A DNA stretch of 64,000 nt from Doryteuthis pealeii (GCA_023376005.1 CM042138.1:98714276-98778275); one strand, 5' to 3'. Shown: positions 22,320-34,303, numbered from the stretch's first letter. Numbers and translations are program-made. Notes: a model not told the origin generated them from the sequence alone.

Positions 22320-22860
22320 AGACTATGACACTTAACTGTCACCCTCGTCTTTATTATAATATACACAACGTTTCGGTCGATGTGCCCTCCGGCGTTCTTC
22401 AAAGATGTTTCTTGTCAAATTCGGGAACGTTCACGGAACTTCGAACTGAATCCCATATTCAATCCACCAAAGTAGACGGTTTTCATTTCATTATTCATGT
22501 CTAGTTGGACACATGGCGTAACGGATACAAGAGTTGAGTTAATACAGTTCTAAGTGTAGGTTGCAGGTTCAATCCTGACCACGGGTGATAATAACGTGGA
22601 ATACTTAACAGAGATTAACATTTGTACCCGGTTTTGATTAACGGAATGAGAACAGCCTACCCCGATGGATTGAATAAAGGGTTCGGTTCTATGTTCCGCG
22701 AAGGCTCCCGATTAAGAAGGTTCTAGTGTTCGACAAGAAACACCTAAAAACACTAGAGGGCACATCGGCCGAAACTTTGTGTATATAACAATAAAGATGA
22801 GGAGAACAGTCCGAAAAATATAAATAATACGAATTACATTACTTCTCCTTAAAACTATAC
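22320..22860. repeat. Fold-back element, family of 45404, with insertion
   Basis: Left arm about 22325-22450 (CTCGTCTTTATTATAATATA, CACAACGTTTCGGTCGATGT, GCCCTCCGGCGTTCTTC) is inverted relative to the right arm about 22690-22860 (CACTAGAGGGCACATCGGCC, GAAACTTTGTGTATATAACA, ATAAAGATGAGGAGAACAGT). The interior contains a tRNA-like segment at 22507-22640. The same arms form the compact element at 45404-45740, and a single right arm lies at 23450-23600. Confidence 0.7.
22507..22640 (+). mobile_element. tRNA-like SINE, family D
   Basis: ACATGGCGTAACGGATAC resembles an A box, and GCAGGTTCAATCCTGAC is a strong B box. The spacing is longer than in families A-C, as in a tRNA with a long variable arm. 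It lies inside the fold-back and matches no other SINE here. Confidence 0.5.
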
Positions 22861-23009
22861 CACCTTGTTAGCAGGGCTTAGACGACGTAGATGTATTTAA
22901 TACAAATAATTTATTCATAGTTATATAGTTTCAGGTATTCCTATCTAATACAAATCATTTTCAAACAGTTCTATCTGACCCATATATGGACTCTAGCAGC
23001 ACTCCTGGT

Positions 23010-23375
23010 CAAATTGAACCTAGAAGTAATGGCAAAGAATGGTGTTAAGTTTCTGAATGCCATCCTTGGCCAGTTGAAAAGGACTTAAAGTAAGTAAGTC
23101 CTGAACTATAGAATCCTTTGATAAGTGAATAAGTCCTAGGTTTTGAAATCCTACGTAGTGTCAAAGGTCCAGTGATATAATCCCATGTTCCGTCATCCAC
23201 GAAGGTTCAAAGGCAATTGAGTGGCTAAGATTAGAACAGCCAGTATAAATAATAATATCAGCAGCAGAGCACTGCCAGTGACTGGTCAATAGGTTGGTCA
23301 CATGATTATCGCCGAGTCTATAAATAAGAGTAGGCATCTAAGACACACCTTATATCACAGAAAAGTCAACAAATG
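23010..23375. repeat. Dispersed repeat H, copy without minisatellite
   Basis: Shares with 28480-28915 the ordered blocks GCCATCCTTGGCCAGTTG, AACTATAGAATCCTTTG, GTGGCTAAGATTAGAACAGC, CAGTATAAATAATAATA, GCACTGCCAGTGA, AATAGGTTGGTCACATG and GGCATCTAAGACACACC-type sequence. Here the GAATCCTTTGATAAGTG segment is nearly single-copy. Confidence 0.75.
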
Positions 23376-23449
23376 GGTACTCTACAATCCCCAGATATCA
23401 AAAACTGAAGCCTCACCATCAGATGCAGTTTAGTGGCATACTATAGACA

Positions 23450-23600
23450 GTTGCGTGAAGGCTCCCGATTACGACAAGAATGTTCTTGAGTTTGATAAGA
23501 AACACCTAAAGAGCGCAGGAGGGCACATCGGGCGAAATGTTGTGTATATAAAGATGGGGACAGCAGTCTGAAAAATTTAAATAATACAAATTATCAATCC
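23450..23600 (+). repeat. Single arm of the 45404 fold-back family
   Basis: Contains CAGGAGGGCACATCGGGCG, AAATGTTGTGTATATAAAGA, a GGGGACAGCAGTCTGAAAAA segment and an AAATAATACAAATTA end. No inverted partner lies next to it. Confidence 0.65.
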
Positions 23601-23921
23601 TCTTATAAAAAAAAAAATTAAGACAAATAAGTTAATTCGTTTGTTTTTCGCTCTTATCTGGTTTCGAACCTGCGATTTGACTCTGCCTCTGAATGTGTGG
23701 TCACGTGGATTTTGAAGAAAAAAATGGTGATAAATATAAAAGAATTGATTTGACACACTGTTCCATTCATTCCATCTTTATATCTCCTTATGTGTCGAAG
23801 CCTGGAATGTGCTGTTTTGACTGGCCAGGTTCAGTTGATATAATATCAATAATAGTCAGTCGGTATTGGCTATAAAGGTCATGTTTTAGACACGTGAGGC
23901 AAGGAAGATAACAAAACGAAA

Positions 23922-23928
<7 letters not shown>

Positions 23929-23971
<43 letters not shown>
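23929..23971. repeat. (TA)n microsatellite
   Basis: TA dinucleotide tract. Confidence 0.95.
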
Positions 23972-23975
<4 letters not shown>

Positions 23976-24124
23976 AGAGGTAAAAAATGGTAATAAAGGA
24001 AGTGGAATTTTTAGTGAAGTTCTTTGACCTATAAGTGAATTTATACAAGTGTTTCACTTTGATTCTTTCATGGATAAATAGGTTCCTAAGTATGCCTATC
24101 TTGAGAAGTGTTATATAATGTTCG

Positions 24125-24310
24125 TGTGCATGTATGTATGTATGTATGTATGTGTGTATGTATATGTGTGTGTGCTTGTATAAGTATGTGTATATATGTG
24201 TATTTATATATGTACGTGTGAATGTATATATGTGTATATACGCATATGTATGTGTGCGTGCACGTATGTATATATGTATGTGTGTGTGTGTGTGTTTATA
24301 TATATGTAGT
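24125..24310. repeat. (TATG)n/(TG)n-rich array
   Basis: TATG repeats decaying into mixed TG/TA. The Met/Tyr/Cys/Val-rich frame across it is an artefact. Confidence 0.9.
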
Positions 24311-24337
24311 AATAAAATGAGATATACATATATACTT

Positions 24338-24562
24338 AGCCTTTCCTACATGGCCAGAATTTGACACAAGGTCATTTTTTAAGCAGAGTAAAGCTGGTCT
24401 GAATTCATAATTTGCCATGATATTTACACATAGTAGAGGCGCTTGTCTTGTAAGGTTTATCGTCGTAGCGATGTAAAACGCAAAAAGCCTCGTCCAGGAT
24501 TTGAACGCGGGTCACGGATTCCACTTCTTACGATGATAATTGTTACACTAAACATAGATAGA
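24338..24562 (-). mobile_element. tRNA-derived SINE, family A (decayed)
   Basis: Minus-strand copy. The plus strand shows GACACAAGGTCATTTTTTAA, the reverse B box CCAGGATTTGAACGCGG, and a TTACGATGATAATTGTTACAC head. The middle is shortened. Confidence 0.75.
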
Positions 24563-24564
24563 GT

Positions 24565-25250
24565 CAACTTACTTGTTCTTTTATTTTACGAATTGTCAAA
24601 AATAAGATGACCAAAAAAGAGAATATTTTTTATAACATATCTAAGAATACAGTGGTACAGAATTACTAGTGTTCAAAATTACAATTTTTCCGAGTTACAA
24701 GATATCACCCAATTGATCTTTTTGCTTCGTGTTGAGAGCTAAAATTTGAGGTACGAGCGAGCTTCAGATATTATGTTAATAAGTTCACTAAAAGCATTTA
24801 AGTTTCCAAATTTATTATGCCAAAGAAAAATATCATTTATTAAACAATAAACATTGAATAATATTACATCACATAATTCATTACATTCTATTTTATGTTT
24901 TCATACAATATAGTGCTATTTGTTATTATTAAAAAAAAAACTCCAAAAATGATTAGGGTGATTTTTAGGGTGTGGAAGAAATGGATTGATGACATCTCAG
25001 TTTATTTTAATGGAGAACATTGATTTGATATACTAGGAAATTGAGTTACGATCGGAAAGAATTGAATTCGTAAGTCAAGGTACCAGTGTATATCAAATCA
25101 GTTTTTCTTCTCAATATTGTTCTGTATTGATTTTTTCTCTTTCACTTTTTGTTGTTTAATTAACAGGATTTGCAGAATTTGGGTCAGTTATTACAGAATT
25201 AAGTAACAAACGTGCCAGTCATTAAATATGATTGACATGTTATAAAATTA
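24565..25250. other. No gene recognised
   Basis: AT-rich sequence with no supported feature on either strand. Confidence 0.4.
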
Positions 25251-25251
25251 G

Positions 25252-25386
<135 letters not shown>

Positions 25387-26149
25387 ACCAGAACAAGACA
25401 CCTTTATATTGAGGTAGACTCGATCCATTAAAATATAGAAATTACAATCGTTCTGATCTTTTCTGATCGGACGTTGGCTTTTTATTTTTAGAAAAAAAAA
25501 AAGAAAAAAGAATTCGTTATATTCTGCACTTGTTGACCTGAAACGCTATCACAATTTTAGCGTAGATGCTTTGATCATTATTATTTTTACATCATTCTAG
25601 AAAATAATATTGATTATAATGATAATAACAGAAGAAAGAGGTGGTGATAATAATCAAACCTGATAGAATCAAGGATATAATGTAATAAAAGCAGTAAGCA
25701 TGATAATCAAACCGATAAAATCTTCAGTGATTTCCCTTATTATATATTTTCAGAAGCTCTCTCCCCGCCCCCACACACTCTCTCTCACTCAAAGAATCTT
25801 TGACCAATGAGAAAATTTTATACATTGCAATTCATGAAATTCATGCAATTCAATCTGGAGGCAGATGGCATAATACAAATTTATTCAAATGTCTACATTT
25901 AAACACTAAAACTGAAAGAAAATAGAACATCGATCAGTGGTCTCGTTCCAGGTTTATCGATATAAGTTTGACGAAGAATCAAACTTATTGCGGGACGGTG
26001 TGGACAGAGTTCATTAATATTCACCTTTTAATTTTGCCGCACATTTTTTAAAGCTTTATTTAATGCAGTAAAAAAGCCCAAAAGACTAAAACTTAAATTA
26101 GGTTCAAATAAACAAATGGAAGCATTACATTTTAACCATCATTATATAT

Positions 26150-26250
<101 letters not shown>

Positions 26251-26400
26251 TAAGGTAACCTGGACATGGAGTGAACGGCGACTGGTTATTGACAGTTTCT
26301 CACTTATGCGAGCTTCAGACTTGGTCACAAGATTGCATAGGTGAGAAACTGCCAATAACCAAACGCCGTTGACTCCATGCCTACGCTACTTTAACTTAGA
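26251..26400. repeat. Fold-back with two decayed hammerhead motifs
   Basis: Inverted arms at about 26251-26310 and 26330-26400. The shared words, each inverted between the arms, include ACATGGAGTGAACGGCG, TGGTTATTGACAGTTTCTC and ACTTATG. Each arm carries the GAGAAACTG(T/C)CAATAACC part of the hammerhead seen intact at 43961-44002. The CTGANGA boxes are mutated (CTGAAGC in one, CACAAGA in the other). Confidence 0.7.
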
Positions 26401-26465
26401 TATAAATACTCTATTCATGATAGTTGGCACTGTTTACTTATACATGTAGCACGTGTGTGTGTGTG

Positions 26466-26606
26466 TGTGCGTTTGTGTAATGGTTATCGTCGTAGAGTTT
26501 AAATCGTGGATAAAGCTGTTTGCATGTCTAATTGCGCTAATACTCATGGGAAAAGTATGCATCCAACTATTCTCCCTCCAGCTATGGGGAATGAAAACTC
26601 TGAATG
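26466..26606 (+). mobile_element. tRNA-derived SINE, family A (short)
   Basis: TGTGTAATGGTTATCGTCGTAG head, a decayed B box (AGTTTAAATCG), then GCTAATACTCATGGGAAAAG and CTCCCTCCAGCTATGGGGA. About half of the element is missing. Confidence 0.75.
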
Positions 26607-26943
26607 GTTGTCCATGAAGTTTCTTTACAACTTAAAAAATTGTAAAAAATTTAACAAAAGCGAATGAACTACGAATATATGGAAATTATCACAAAATGAG
26701 GAGCAGATATTGAAATTTTTCTACCTCATTTGGTTGCACGAAACATATTAAGACGGTACTCGATTGTTCACCATGTTCCCTGTAGCATAGCCTCATCAAT
26801 GGTTGTAATGGCCTCGGGGATCTTTTGCGTTCGGTTATGTATGTCCTGTATCTTTGCTTGACACACGATATCTTTAGCATAAACCCAACAGAAAGAAGTC
26901 CATAGGAATATCTGGCGAACAAGGTAAAGAGATTTTATGAACA

Positions 26944-26945
<2 letters not shown>

Positions 26946-26993
<48 letters not shown>
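26946..26993. repeat. (TA)n microsatellite
   Basis: TA dinucleotide tract. Confidence 0.95.
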
Positions 26994-26994
<1 letters not shown>

Positions 26995-27451
26995 GGAAAA
27001 GGTGACTTACCGGTGAATATGGTCTCGATGGTTAGGTGGTGCAGAATTCAGATATAATGATAGATATAGGAAAATAAACTGGATTTATCAGAGCATGGAA
27101 AAATAAAAATACAAATTCTATATTTCACAATGAAATTACACAATTACTTACCCGACCTCGCTTAACTAAGAATCGGAATAACTTCAGTTTAGGGACCTTT
27201 AAAATGTAGCGGAATGTATCTATTTGCTGCTGAAGTAAATCTGGTTGAAATTTAAATTACTACATGGACTGACGGAAGATTAGATGAGGTATATAAAAAA
27301 ATGTTATTGAACTCTTATCTAAAAAAACAAAAAACAAACAAAAAAAAACACAAAAAAAAAACAAACAAACAAACAAAAAACGATTGGAGATGATGGTGTG
27401 ATTTAGAACAGTTATTTAGTATCAATAGCGTCTGACTTGGTCTTTATAAAC

Positions 27452-27453
<2 letters not shown>

Positions 27454-27508
<55 letters not shown>
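27454..27508. repeat. (TA)n microsatellite
   Basis: TA tract at the left edge of the tagged hammerhead element copy 2, in the same relative position as the tract beside copy 1. Confidence 0.95.
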
Positions 27509-27514
<6 letters not shown>

Positions 27515-27559
27515 ACCGGTGGGTATAAGAACGATCGTTGGAAGCGCACAATATCCAGA

Positions 27560-27750
27560 GGTTAAGGTTGAGAAAAACAAATACAAAGTGCTCAATACAA
27601 TGTAGAGCATAAATTTATTTAAGAATGGAAATGAGTAACCTACTCGAGTTTCATCGATAGATTCTTCAGGGTTACTTTTAAATTAATCGAGTTTACGATT
27701 AATCTTTGGTGTTATAAACATGCCCGTTGGAATGGGACTTAAATTTAGTA
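27560..27750 (-). mobile_element. Hammerhead-bearing dispersed element (tagged family), copy 2
   Basis: On the minus strand the intact hammerhead (27634-27676) is followed by ATGCTCTACATTGTATTGAG and CACTTTGTATTTG. The same order is found in copy 1 at 17335-17590. The element abuts (TA)n on its left. No coding sequence is present; size and limits are estimates. Confidence 0.65.
27634..27676 (-). ncRNA. Type I hammerhead ribozyme motif, intact core
   Basis: Minus-strand reading: stem I AGTAACC pairs over seven bases with GGTTACT; core box CTGAAGA; stem II ATC/GAT with loop TATC; GAAA; one C-G pair closing loop TCGA; U and A at the cleavage position. Compared with 17468-17506, stem II is ATC/GAT against TCC/GGG and the sixth stem I pair differs, so pairing is kept here despite sequence change. 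A minimal stem III is known from hammerheads of Penelope-like elements and animal retrozymes. Confidence 0.75.
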
Positions 27751-27767
27751 GAGGAACGCTTGTTTAC

Positions 27768-27771
<4 letters not shown>

Positions 27772-27804
<33 letters not shown>

Positions 27805-27850
27805 TGTATATATATATGCAATTATATATAGTTTATATATATATATAAAC

Positions 27851-27891
<41 letters not shown>

Positions 27892-27918
27892 TATATATGT
27901 ATATGTATATATATATAC

Positions 27919-27978
<60 letters not shown>
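27772..27978. repeat. Interrupted (TA)n array
   Basis: About 200 bp of TA tracts separated by AATTATATA and GTATATGTATA-type interruptions, with a loose period of 30-45 bp. Confidence 0.95.
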
Positions 27979-28479
27979 AACTACAGATAAATACTTGTAC
28001 TGTCAATGCCTTATTTGCTTTAATAGACGATGGAAAAATCTCATATTCAAAATATTCGGCATGTATATTGGCAAATGTCTGCCTCTAAGTATGACCATTC
28101 TTGAATCCTTTTAGATGTTACTTTGTAAAATCTTATTATTTGTCTCTTTAAACGACAAACAAGTTTCCCCGCTTGTTCAGGAAATATCTACATCAGATAT
28201 ACATTTTTATACATTTACTCATATTTGTATATAAAGCACGACATGCATATATGCATATCCATACGTTTGTATAGATGCGATTATATGAACATGCCCGTCA
28301 AGGATTGGTATTGGAATTTACGTCTGTCAGTGTCTGTGTACAGAGAAAATGTAAATATTCACTTCATTTTAAACATCTGAATCTTTTTATAGCTATGAAA
28401 ATTTACTAGACGACTTGTGAATCTGTTGGGATCCCATTATAACAGCCGTCCATGTTGATATTGATGCTTCTATCGAGGA

Positions 28480-28915
28480 AATTTGATTGACTGGTGTTAA
28501 CGGCATGCCAACTCGTCTAGAGTTATTGTTAAGTATCTGGCCGCCATCCTTGGCCAGTTGTAAAGAACTTAAAGTAAATAAGCAAGTAAGTCCTGAGTTA
28601 TAGAATCCTTTGGTAAGTGAATTATAGAATCCTTCGGTAAGTGAATAAGTCCCGTGATATAGAATCCTTCGGTAAGTGAATAAGTCCTGTGATAGAGAAT
28701 CCTTCGGTAAGTGAATAAGTCCTGTGATATAGAATCCTTCGGTCTGTCGTCCAAGAAGATCCAAGTAGATGTGAGTAGCTAAGATTAGAATCAGCCAGTA
28801 TAAATAATAATAACAGCAGCATAGCACTGCCAGTGATTGAACAATAGGTTGGTCACATGTTTATCGGCGAGTCTATAAGTAAAAGTAGCCGTCTGGCACA
28901 CACTTATATCAGAAA
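28480..28915. repeat. Dispersed repeat H, copy with minisatellite
   Basis: Collinear with 23010-23375 (GCCATCCTTGGCCAGTTG, TAAGATTAGAATCAGCCAGT, GCACTGCCAGTGATTG, AATAGGTTGGTCACATG). It differs by the tandem expansion at 28600-28745. Confidence 0.75.
28600..28745. repeat. 35-bp minisatellite
   Basis: About four tandem units containing ATAGAATCCTTCGGTAAGTG followed by AATAAGTCCTGTGAT. The first unit is shortened (TTTGGTAAGTGAATT). A divisibility accident leaves several reading frames open across it. They should not be read as genes. Confidence 0.85.
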
Positions 28916-28919
28916 AAAC

Positions 28920-29930
28920 AACAGTTATTTTATGCCTAGAGGTTAGGGAATAGCATTCATTGTACATCTTTTGACATCTAGTATTGGATATTGAATTCTT
29001 TTAACATTCAAACTAACCATAGCTTTGATTTATAAAACCCTTCTATACTTGATTTCCTACATAATAGAAACAAACAAAGAATAATCGAAACTCACACTAT
29101 CTCTTTTTATAACACAATTACACAAAGGTAAATGTTATATAAAATATCTCCGTTTTTGGCAAAAGTTTTGCTTAAAGAGTTCAACATTCAATATCAAAAT
29201 ACTCAAGTACCTTTAAATTTCAAAATTATTACACAATTACACATATTTTATTTGAATCCACATTTTAAACTACTACACCCATGTATTTTCATACATTTAC
29301 GTACTATTTAAAATTAAACAAATTTAAATTCTATCATAGAATGCATGCAGTTAGATTACTTAATTTTAATTTAAAAAAAAAAAAAAACTATAAAAAGTGT
29401 TCCTCATTTTAATCATTTCAAATTAAATTAATCAAAAGGTTTTTTGAACCAAAAATTAAACAACCAAAAATTATCAAACAAAGTCTTTTTTCAACAGAAA
29501 GATAACAGCGAGGCTTATATTTTTCAAAAGATTTCTAAATTTCTCTGTTTTACACAAAGTAAACTTTCTTTTCAAATTTTCAAAATATAAACTGTAAAAC
29601 ATTTCAATACTTTTAAAACCAGGAAACGCTTTGAAATGTAATAAAAAAAGAAAGAAAATCGTTTATGACGTAATCAATTTCGAATTTTTTTCTTGTATTA
29701 CATCTTTAAAAAAATCGACAACTTTGAAGAAGATCTATAGTTTCCATAGTCAATGTTTTGTTTTTTATTTGTTTTATGTTTAAAATAGTTTTAAATAGAA
29801 GATGTCCGTACTTATTTAGTACAGTTTAGGGGAAAGACTCAACTGAAGAAAAATACGAAAAAAACAAAAAAAAAAAAAATGAGCAATTTAGATTGAAAAA
29901 GAAAAATCACCACAGAGTCAGGATAATAAA
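28920..29930. other. No gene recognised
   Basis: About 1 kb of very AT-rich sequence with A/T homopolymer runs. No repeat copy or protein similarity was recognised. Confidence 0.4.
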
Positions 29931-29934
29931 TATA

Positions 29935-30110
29935 GAAAAGTGCTCAATACATACTTGTAGATCCGGATTTGGGAACCGAAACAGAGACAAAAGTTAACAA
30001 CCCAGTTTTCACTAAGAAGGATCTTCAAGATAATTCTGTCAGAATTATCTCGAAGACCCTTTTCAGTAAAACCTACGTATTAATTGTTAATGCTGTTGAG
30101 TTTTTATAAT
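29935..30110. repeat. Tagged hammerhead element, inverted pair, decayed
   Basis: The tag AAGTGCTCAATACATA (29939) is followed by GTTTTCACTAAGAAGGATCT and TCAAGATAATTCTG, then at once by the inverse (CAGAATTATCTCGAAGACCC, TTTTCAGTAAAACC). The centre is the palindrome AATTCTGTCAGAATT. Each arm keeps hammerhead-like spacing, but both core boxes are mutated (TTGAAGA and TCGAAGA in place of CTGAAGA). Confidence 0.6.
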
Positions 30111-30155
30111 TTTATATAATATTCCACGAGAAATTAAAAGAAAAACTTAATATCT

Positions 30156-30416
30156 CTGGGCCGGTTTAGCTCAGTTGGTAGAGTATCCACCTTGGAACCA
30201 CTAGGTTCCTGGTTCAATACCGACCGTCGCCAACGCAGCACATGAGTACGGCAACTTAGATCTTGCGGTAGAGTGGTGAACTGATGGTAAGTATGGCGCT
30301 TTATATGAGACTTAAAGACAATCTCACTGGTCTAGCGCTAGGGAAAAGGAGATAGACTCCCTCGCTGTTCGGATGATACCAACAATAGGCCACTCCGCCG
30401 ATTTTACTCATAGGTA
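30156..30416 (+). mobile_element. tRNA-derived SINE, family B, plus-strand copy
   Basis: GGCCGGTTTAGCTCAGTTGG with TAGAGTATCC gives a clear A box, and CCTGGTTCAATACCGACC the B box, at normal tRNA spacing. The body then shows GGTAGAGTGGTGAACTGATG, CTGGTCTAGCGCTAGGG and GACTCCCTCGCTGTTCGGAT. This is the best-preserved promoter of the family. A short AT-rich end follows. Confidence 0.88.
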
Positions 30417-30699
30417 AATAGATCGAATGCATCTGGTCTGCCAAAATTGGGTGAATTACATCGAGTATTCAGCAATTAGGTTTTTATTTACGTCCTGGTA
30501 AAGGCTTGTGTACCCAAATGAATGCAAGTATTTTTTAGAATGTCTGAGATAAACAGTAAATCAAGAGTCTCAAACATGCGACCCACAAACTACATTTTTT
30601 TATCGCGCGCGTCAGAACAATTTTAGCGATTCATATTTTCCTAATCCTTGACCCTGTTTCTCCCGGAGAAGGTTTGGTTTGTTTTTGTTTACGGTATAT

Positions 30700-30965
30700 C
30701 AACCTCAGTGGGTCATTTAATGCCAATAAAGTTTTGAAATAAATCAATTCTTAATGGATAATACAATTTTTTTATAAATACATTTTTCTATTTAACCCAT
30801 AGATGGGACCCTAACAGGTACTACCACTCCGGGCCAGAGTGGACCAGGGAGCAATGGTGATGAAGGGGTGCTCCACATTCCCCAAACCTCCAAAACTGGA
30901 ACCTCACCATCAGATAGAGTTTAACGTCATTCCCAGGACATGTAGACCCGCAGCCACCGCCTTTA
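30700..30965 (-). repeat. Dispersed repeat G, reverse copy
   Basis: Plus strand: TTTGTTTACGGTATATCAAC at left, then GACCCTAACAGGTACTACC, a GGGCCAGAGTGGACCAGGGA segment, GGGGTGCTCCACATTCCCC and TCACCATCAGATAGAGTTTA. These are the reverse of blocks at 48565-48777/49328 and 56905-57125. Confidence 0.7.
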
Positions 30966-30969
30966 GCAC

Positions 30970-32130
30970 CCATACGATAAAAAGGGGTGGGGCTTGTCAT
31001 AAGGCCGGAGAAGGGTAGAATATACTTTCAATCGCTTTCACTTCAAGATCAAAATCTAAAAAGAAGATATAATCCATTTATTCTACATTAAAAAAACAAC
31101 CATTCCAAAGAAGAACGTTAGTAGAATGTATATCACCTTGTCTTAAAGATCTATTGTTAAGTGTACATTTATTTATAGATGTTAGTGTATATATACAATC
31201 TTATCGCAAGTAGTTATTAGTTTGTTTCTAAACAAAGTATTCTGTGAATGTGACCTGGTTCTAAAATATACTTAATCCAATACGTATTAAATTAGAGTAC
31301 ATAATGTTTGTATGGATGAAACATTAAACAGCATTCAGTTAAAAAGAAAAGCTGAAAAAAAAAACAACGTGAAAATGAAGACTATATATAACACGAAATA
31401 ATAACTTTCTTCTTGAATAGAATACATTTGTTTAAAAAATAAAAGCAAATATGAGATAGTGTAGAAAAATAATGAAAAGGTTAGATACGCTATTTAACCC
31501 AATCTTTTATTTAAACTATCAGTGATGTATGTGATAGAAGTCATTGCAAATATAAAGCATTGGTATTGATTTGCAAATGTCAAAGTGACTAAGAAAGTAC
31601 AATCATTTATTCCCGAATGCTTCTTATAAATTGTCAAAGAAAAAAAGAAAAAAAAAGAAAAGAACTCTTCAATAAGAAAACAAGAAAAAGAACGAACAGT
31701 TAAAGACATCAGTGCACTGAATTCTGCCGTAAACAAAATTAAATACCGCGTTCTTTGGTATTTTTTTTTTTACTTCATCGTTGGAATTTTATGATATGAA
31801 TTTGCCATCTATATCTTCTTCTTCATCATCATCTGCTGTGTGCATCTGATGGCGACCAATTGCGGGATAGGTGGGATGGTGGGAGGAAAAAGCTTTAAAA
31901 TAATAATAATGATAATAATAATAAACTTGAAATCGTTCGCTGCTTATCGATAAATTTTTGCTCTGATAGAATCAGCCGCCATTATTTTCTTTTTTTTCCT
32001 TTTTTCTTTCTTTCTTTTTTTTCTTTTTTGCTATCTATCAGGAGTGCCCGTAGGCTATAAGGCAGTCCACGCTCAAACACTTACACACATACACACATTT
32101 GGATGTTTTTTTATCCATATGCAAGTAACG
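30970..32130. other. No gene recognised
   Basis: AT-rich sequence with poly(A)/(T) runs and a small CTT/ATC cluster near 31815-31835. No feature is supported. Confidence 0.4.
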
Positions 32131-32136
32131 GACACA

Positions 32137-32137
<1 letters not shown>

Positions 32138-32201
<64 letters not shown>
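32138..32201. repeat. (TA)n microsatellite
   Basis: TA tract. A shorter one lies at 32306-32338. Confidence 0.95.
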
Positions 32202-32204
<3 letters not shown>

Positions 32205-32300
32205 TTTAAAGTAAACGCTTTTAATTCTTTTTAAATAATACTAATTCAGCTTAGTCGTTAGGATATTGACATTTTTTAAGTATTGTTAGTGATTAGTAAC

Positions 32301-32340
<40 letters not shown>

Positions 32341-32435
32341 AAGAGAGGATTACTCAAAGAAAAAGAAAATATCGAGAGAGTCACAATTTTGACTGTCGGA
32401 GAAAACAAAAAAGAAATCAGAATAATAATGAATAT

Positions 32436-32515
32436 ACAAAAGTGCTCAATACATACGTAAATCTGGCGTAGAAAACCGAATCAGTACAGAAATGACTACC
32501 AAGGTTTCTATACAT
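32436..32515 (-). repeat. Tagged hammerhead element, truncated
   Basis: AAAAGTGCTCAATACATACG is followed, about 50 nt on, by GACTACCAAGGTTTC. Read on the minus strand this gives the GAAA box, the C-G closed CTTG loop and the UA cleavage dinucleotide of the family. The CTGANGA half is missing; AT-rich spacer and then (TA)n from 32527 stand where it should be. Confidence 0.55.
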
Positions 32516-32524
32516 ACATAACAC

Positions 32525-32640
<116 letters not shown>

Positions 32641-32995
32641 TGGTGGACCTCCTAACATAGTATCTCCCATTTATTTCCACCGACAGGGAGCACAATATGA
32701 CTATCAAATTGAGCAAATTTTCAGCTACAAAACACTATTTTCCCCATGTGGTTACTATCATGAAATAAAAAAGACGCACCACCGGAGGTGACCCACTTCT
32801 CCACAGCAGTGATGACTGCGTCGTTGTCAGGAAAATAGTGAAAATAGTTTTTTTCCATAGTTAGGATCTTTCCACGTGTGTTTTAACCAAGCTAATGTAG
32901 GTAGACCATAGGAGAGCTCAATGTGCCTAATATCAGTGAGTAGAAGGACAGAGCAAGATATTTAGCAAATGAAGAAAAAACTCTAAACTGGCTTC

Positions 32996-33043
32996 ATTAC
33001 AATCATTTATTTCAACCGTATTAATACGGTATCTTCAGGTAAT
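32996..33043 (-). ncRNA. Hammerhead-like motif with long stem II
   Basis: Minus-strand reading: ATTAC pairs with GTAAT (stem I); CTGAAGA; a seven-pair stem II (ACCGTAT/ATACGGT) set off by a T-T mismatch next to the core; GAAA; one T-A pair closing a five-base loop; then UU at the cleavage position. The T-T mismatch replaces the usual G-C pair next to the core, so it is weaker than the others. A related decayed form with CTGATGC lies at about 33355-33395. Confidence 0.45.
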
Positions 33044-33219
33044 CACAAGAACATGACTCTTACTGAGAATTTCCCAAAGTAACATCGCTTTTAAATCTAT
33101 CAATTTGGAGGAGGGAGGGTTGGTGTCTTAGTTTGATATGGGCAGGATTAGTTTCTTTGAATGAGGCGGGGAGGTCTATGCTTTGGATGAGGTGTGGCTT
33201 AGATGGGGGACCGATTCCG

Positions 33220-33222
<3 letters not shown>

Positions 33223-33270
<48 letters not shown>

Positions 33271-33287
33271 TGGGAACTAGATTCACC
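33223..33287. repeat. (TA)n microsatellite
   Basis: TA dinucleotide tract. Confidence 0.95.
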
Positions 33288-33723
33288 ATCATATATATAA
33301 ATGAAAAATGATAAGACAAATAGGAATATTTCTTTTGTGTTATTTATTTATTAATTGTTCAACTTATTTCAACCTTAAGTCAGCATCAGGAGAAAAAGAT
33401 TTTGTAAAGAAAATGTTTTTAAAATGTTTCCAAAATAGTTGATATGTCTCAAGATAATCGACGAAAAATGTACTTGTGAAGTTTTCTTTTTCTCCATTGT
33501 TCTGAATCTTTCCTGATTGTGTAGTTCTATTCCTTCAGTTGTTTCTCTTTTTTCATTATAAGCATGGACCATCTTTCAGCCCCAAATTCAATTCCTATAT
33601 CTTGGATGTAATTTCTTATAATTTGTATTAGGGTTTTGTATTAGGGTAATTTGTATTAGGGTTTCGATTTTTTCTTCGTTTTTAGCAAGTATCTTAATAT
33701 CATGTACATGAGGTCTATTATTA

Positions 33724-33854
33724 TCAATTTTTCACACCAGCGCTAGCCGATGGTCTTTGAGTAACAATAAGTCTCCTCAGGTCTCAAAGACTCTCATGAG
33801 TATTCCAGGTGATTTCAACAATGCTTTTGTCTGGGTGGTCCAATTCTTCCTCTG

Positions 33855-33901
<47 letters not shown>
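33724..33901 (-). pseudogene. LINE 3' fragment
   Basis: Plus-strand TTTTTCACACCAGCGCTAGC, a CTCCTCAGGTCTCAAAGACT segment and GGTCCAATTCTTCCTCTGAT are the reverse of the LINE C-terminal coding region (RILRRVLET end). An (ATT)n tract at 33854-33901 stands at the upstream side of this fragment and truncates it. Confidence 0.65.
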
Positions 33902-34159
33902 CAAAAATAAATAGATAAATAAAGAAACAATGAAACTGTAAAATTCCTAAGTGAACCAAGTATTTTTAAAACATTTTGGTTCACTTCCAAATCTTGCTAT
34001 TTTATTTGTTCATTTGAGTTATTTATCTTAAAGTTAAGAGTATTATGATTGTTCAGTAATATATTTTGTGTTTGAACAAATTGTTATTTCGATTCGGAGC
34101 TGAAACAAATAATGATGCAAAAAATGAAAATAATGATAGCGTTAAATTACCCTATACTA

Positions 34160-34162
34160 ATC

Positions 34163-34193
<31 letters not shown>

Positions 34194-34255
34194 ATAGATT
34201 GCTATTTTCGATCTTTTTTCTTTTTCTTTCTGTTATAGATTGGTATTTTTCCTTT

Positions 34256-34303
<48 letters not shown>

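Noticed and set aside
28393..28827. 144-codon frame with repeated LFTYRRILYHG-like units
   Set aside because: The repeats reflect the 35-bp minisatellite. The sister repeat at 23010 does not keep the frame.
30156..30230. Functional tRNA gene
   Set aside because: It is the head of SINE family B; the same body follows in four copies and the 3' end does not form an acceptor stem.
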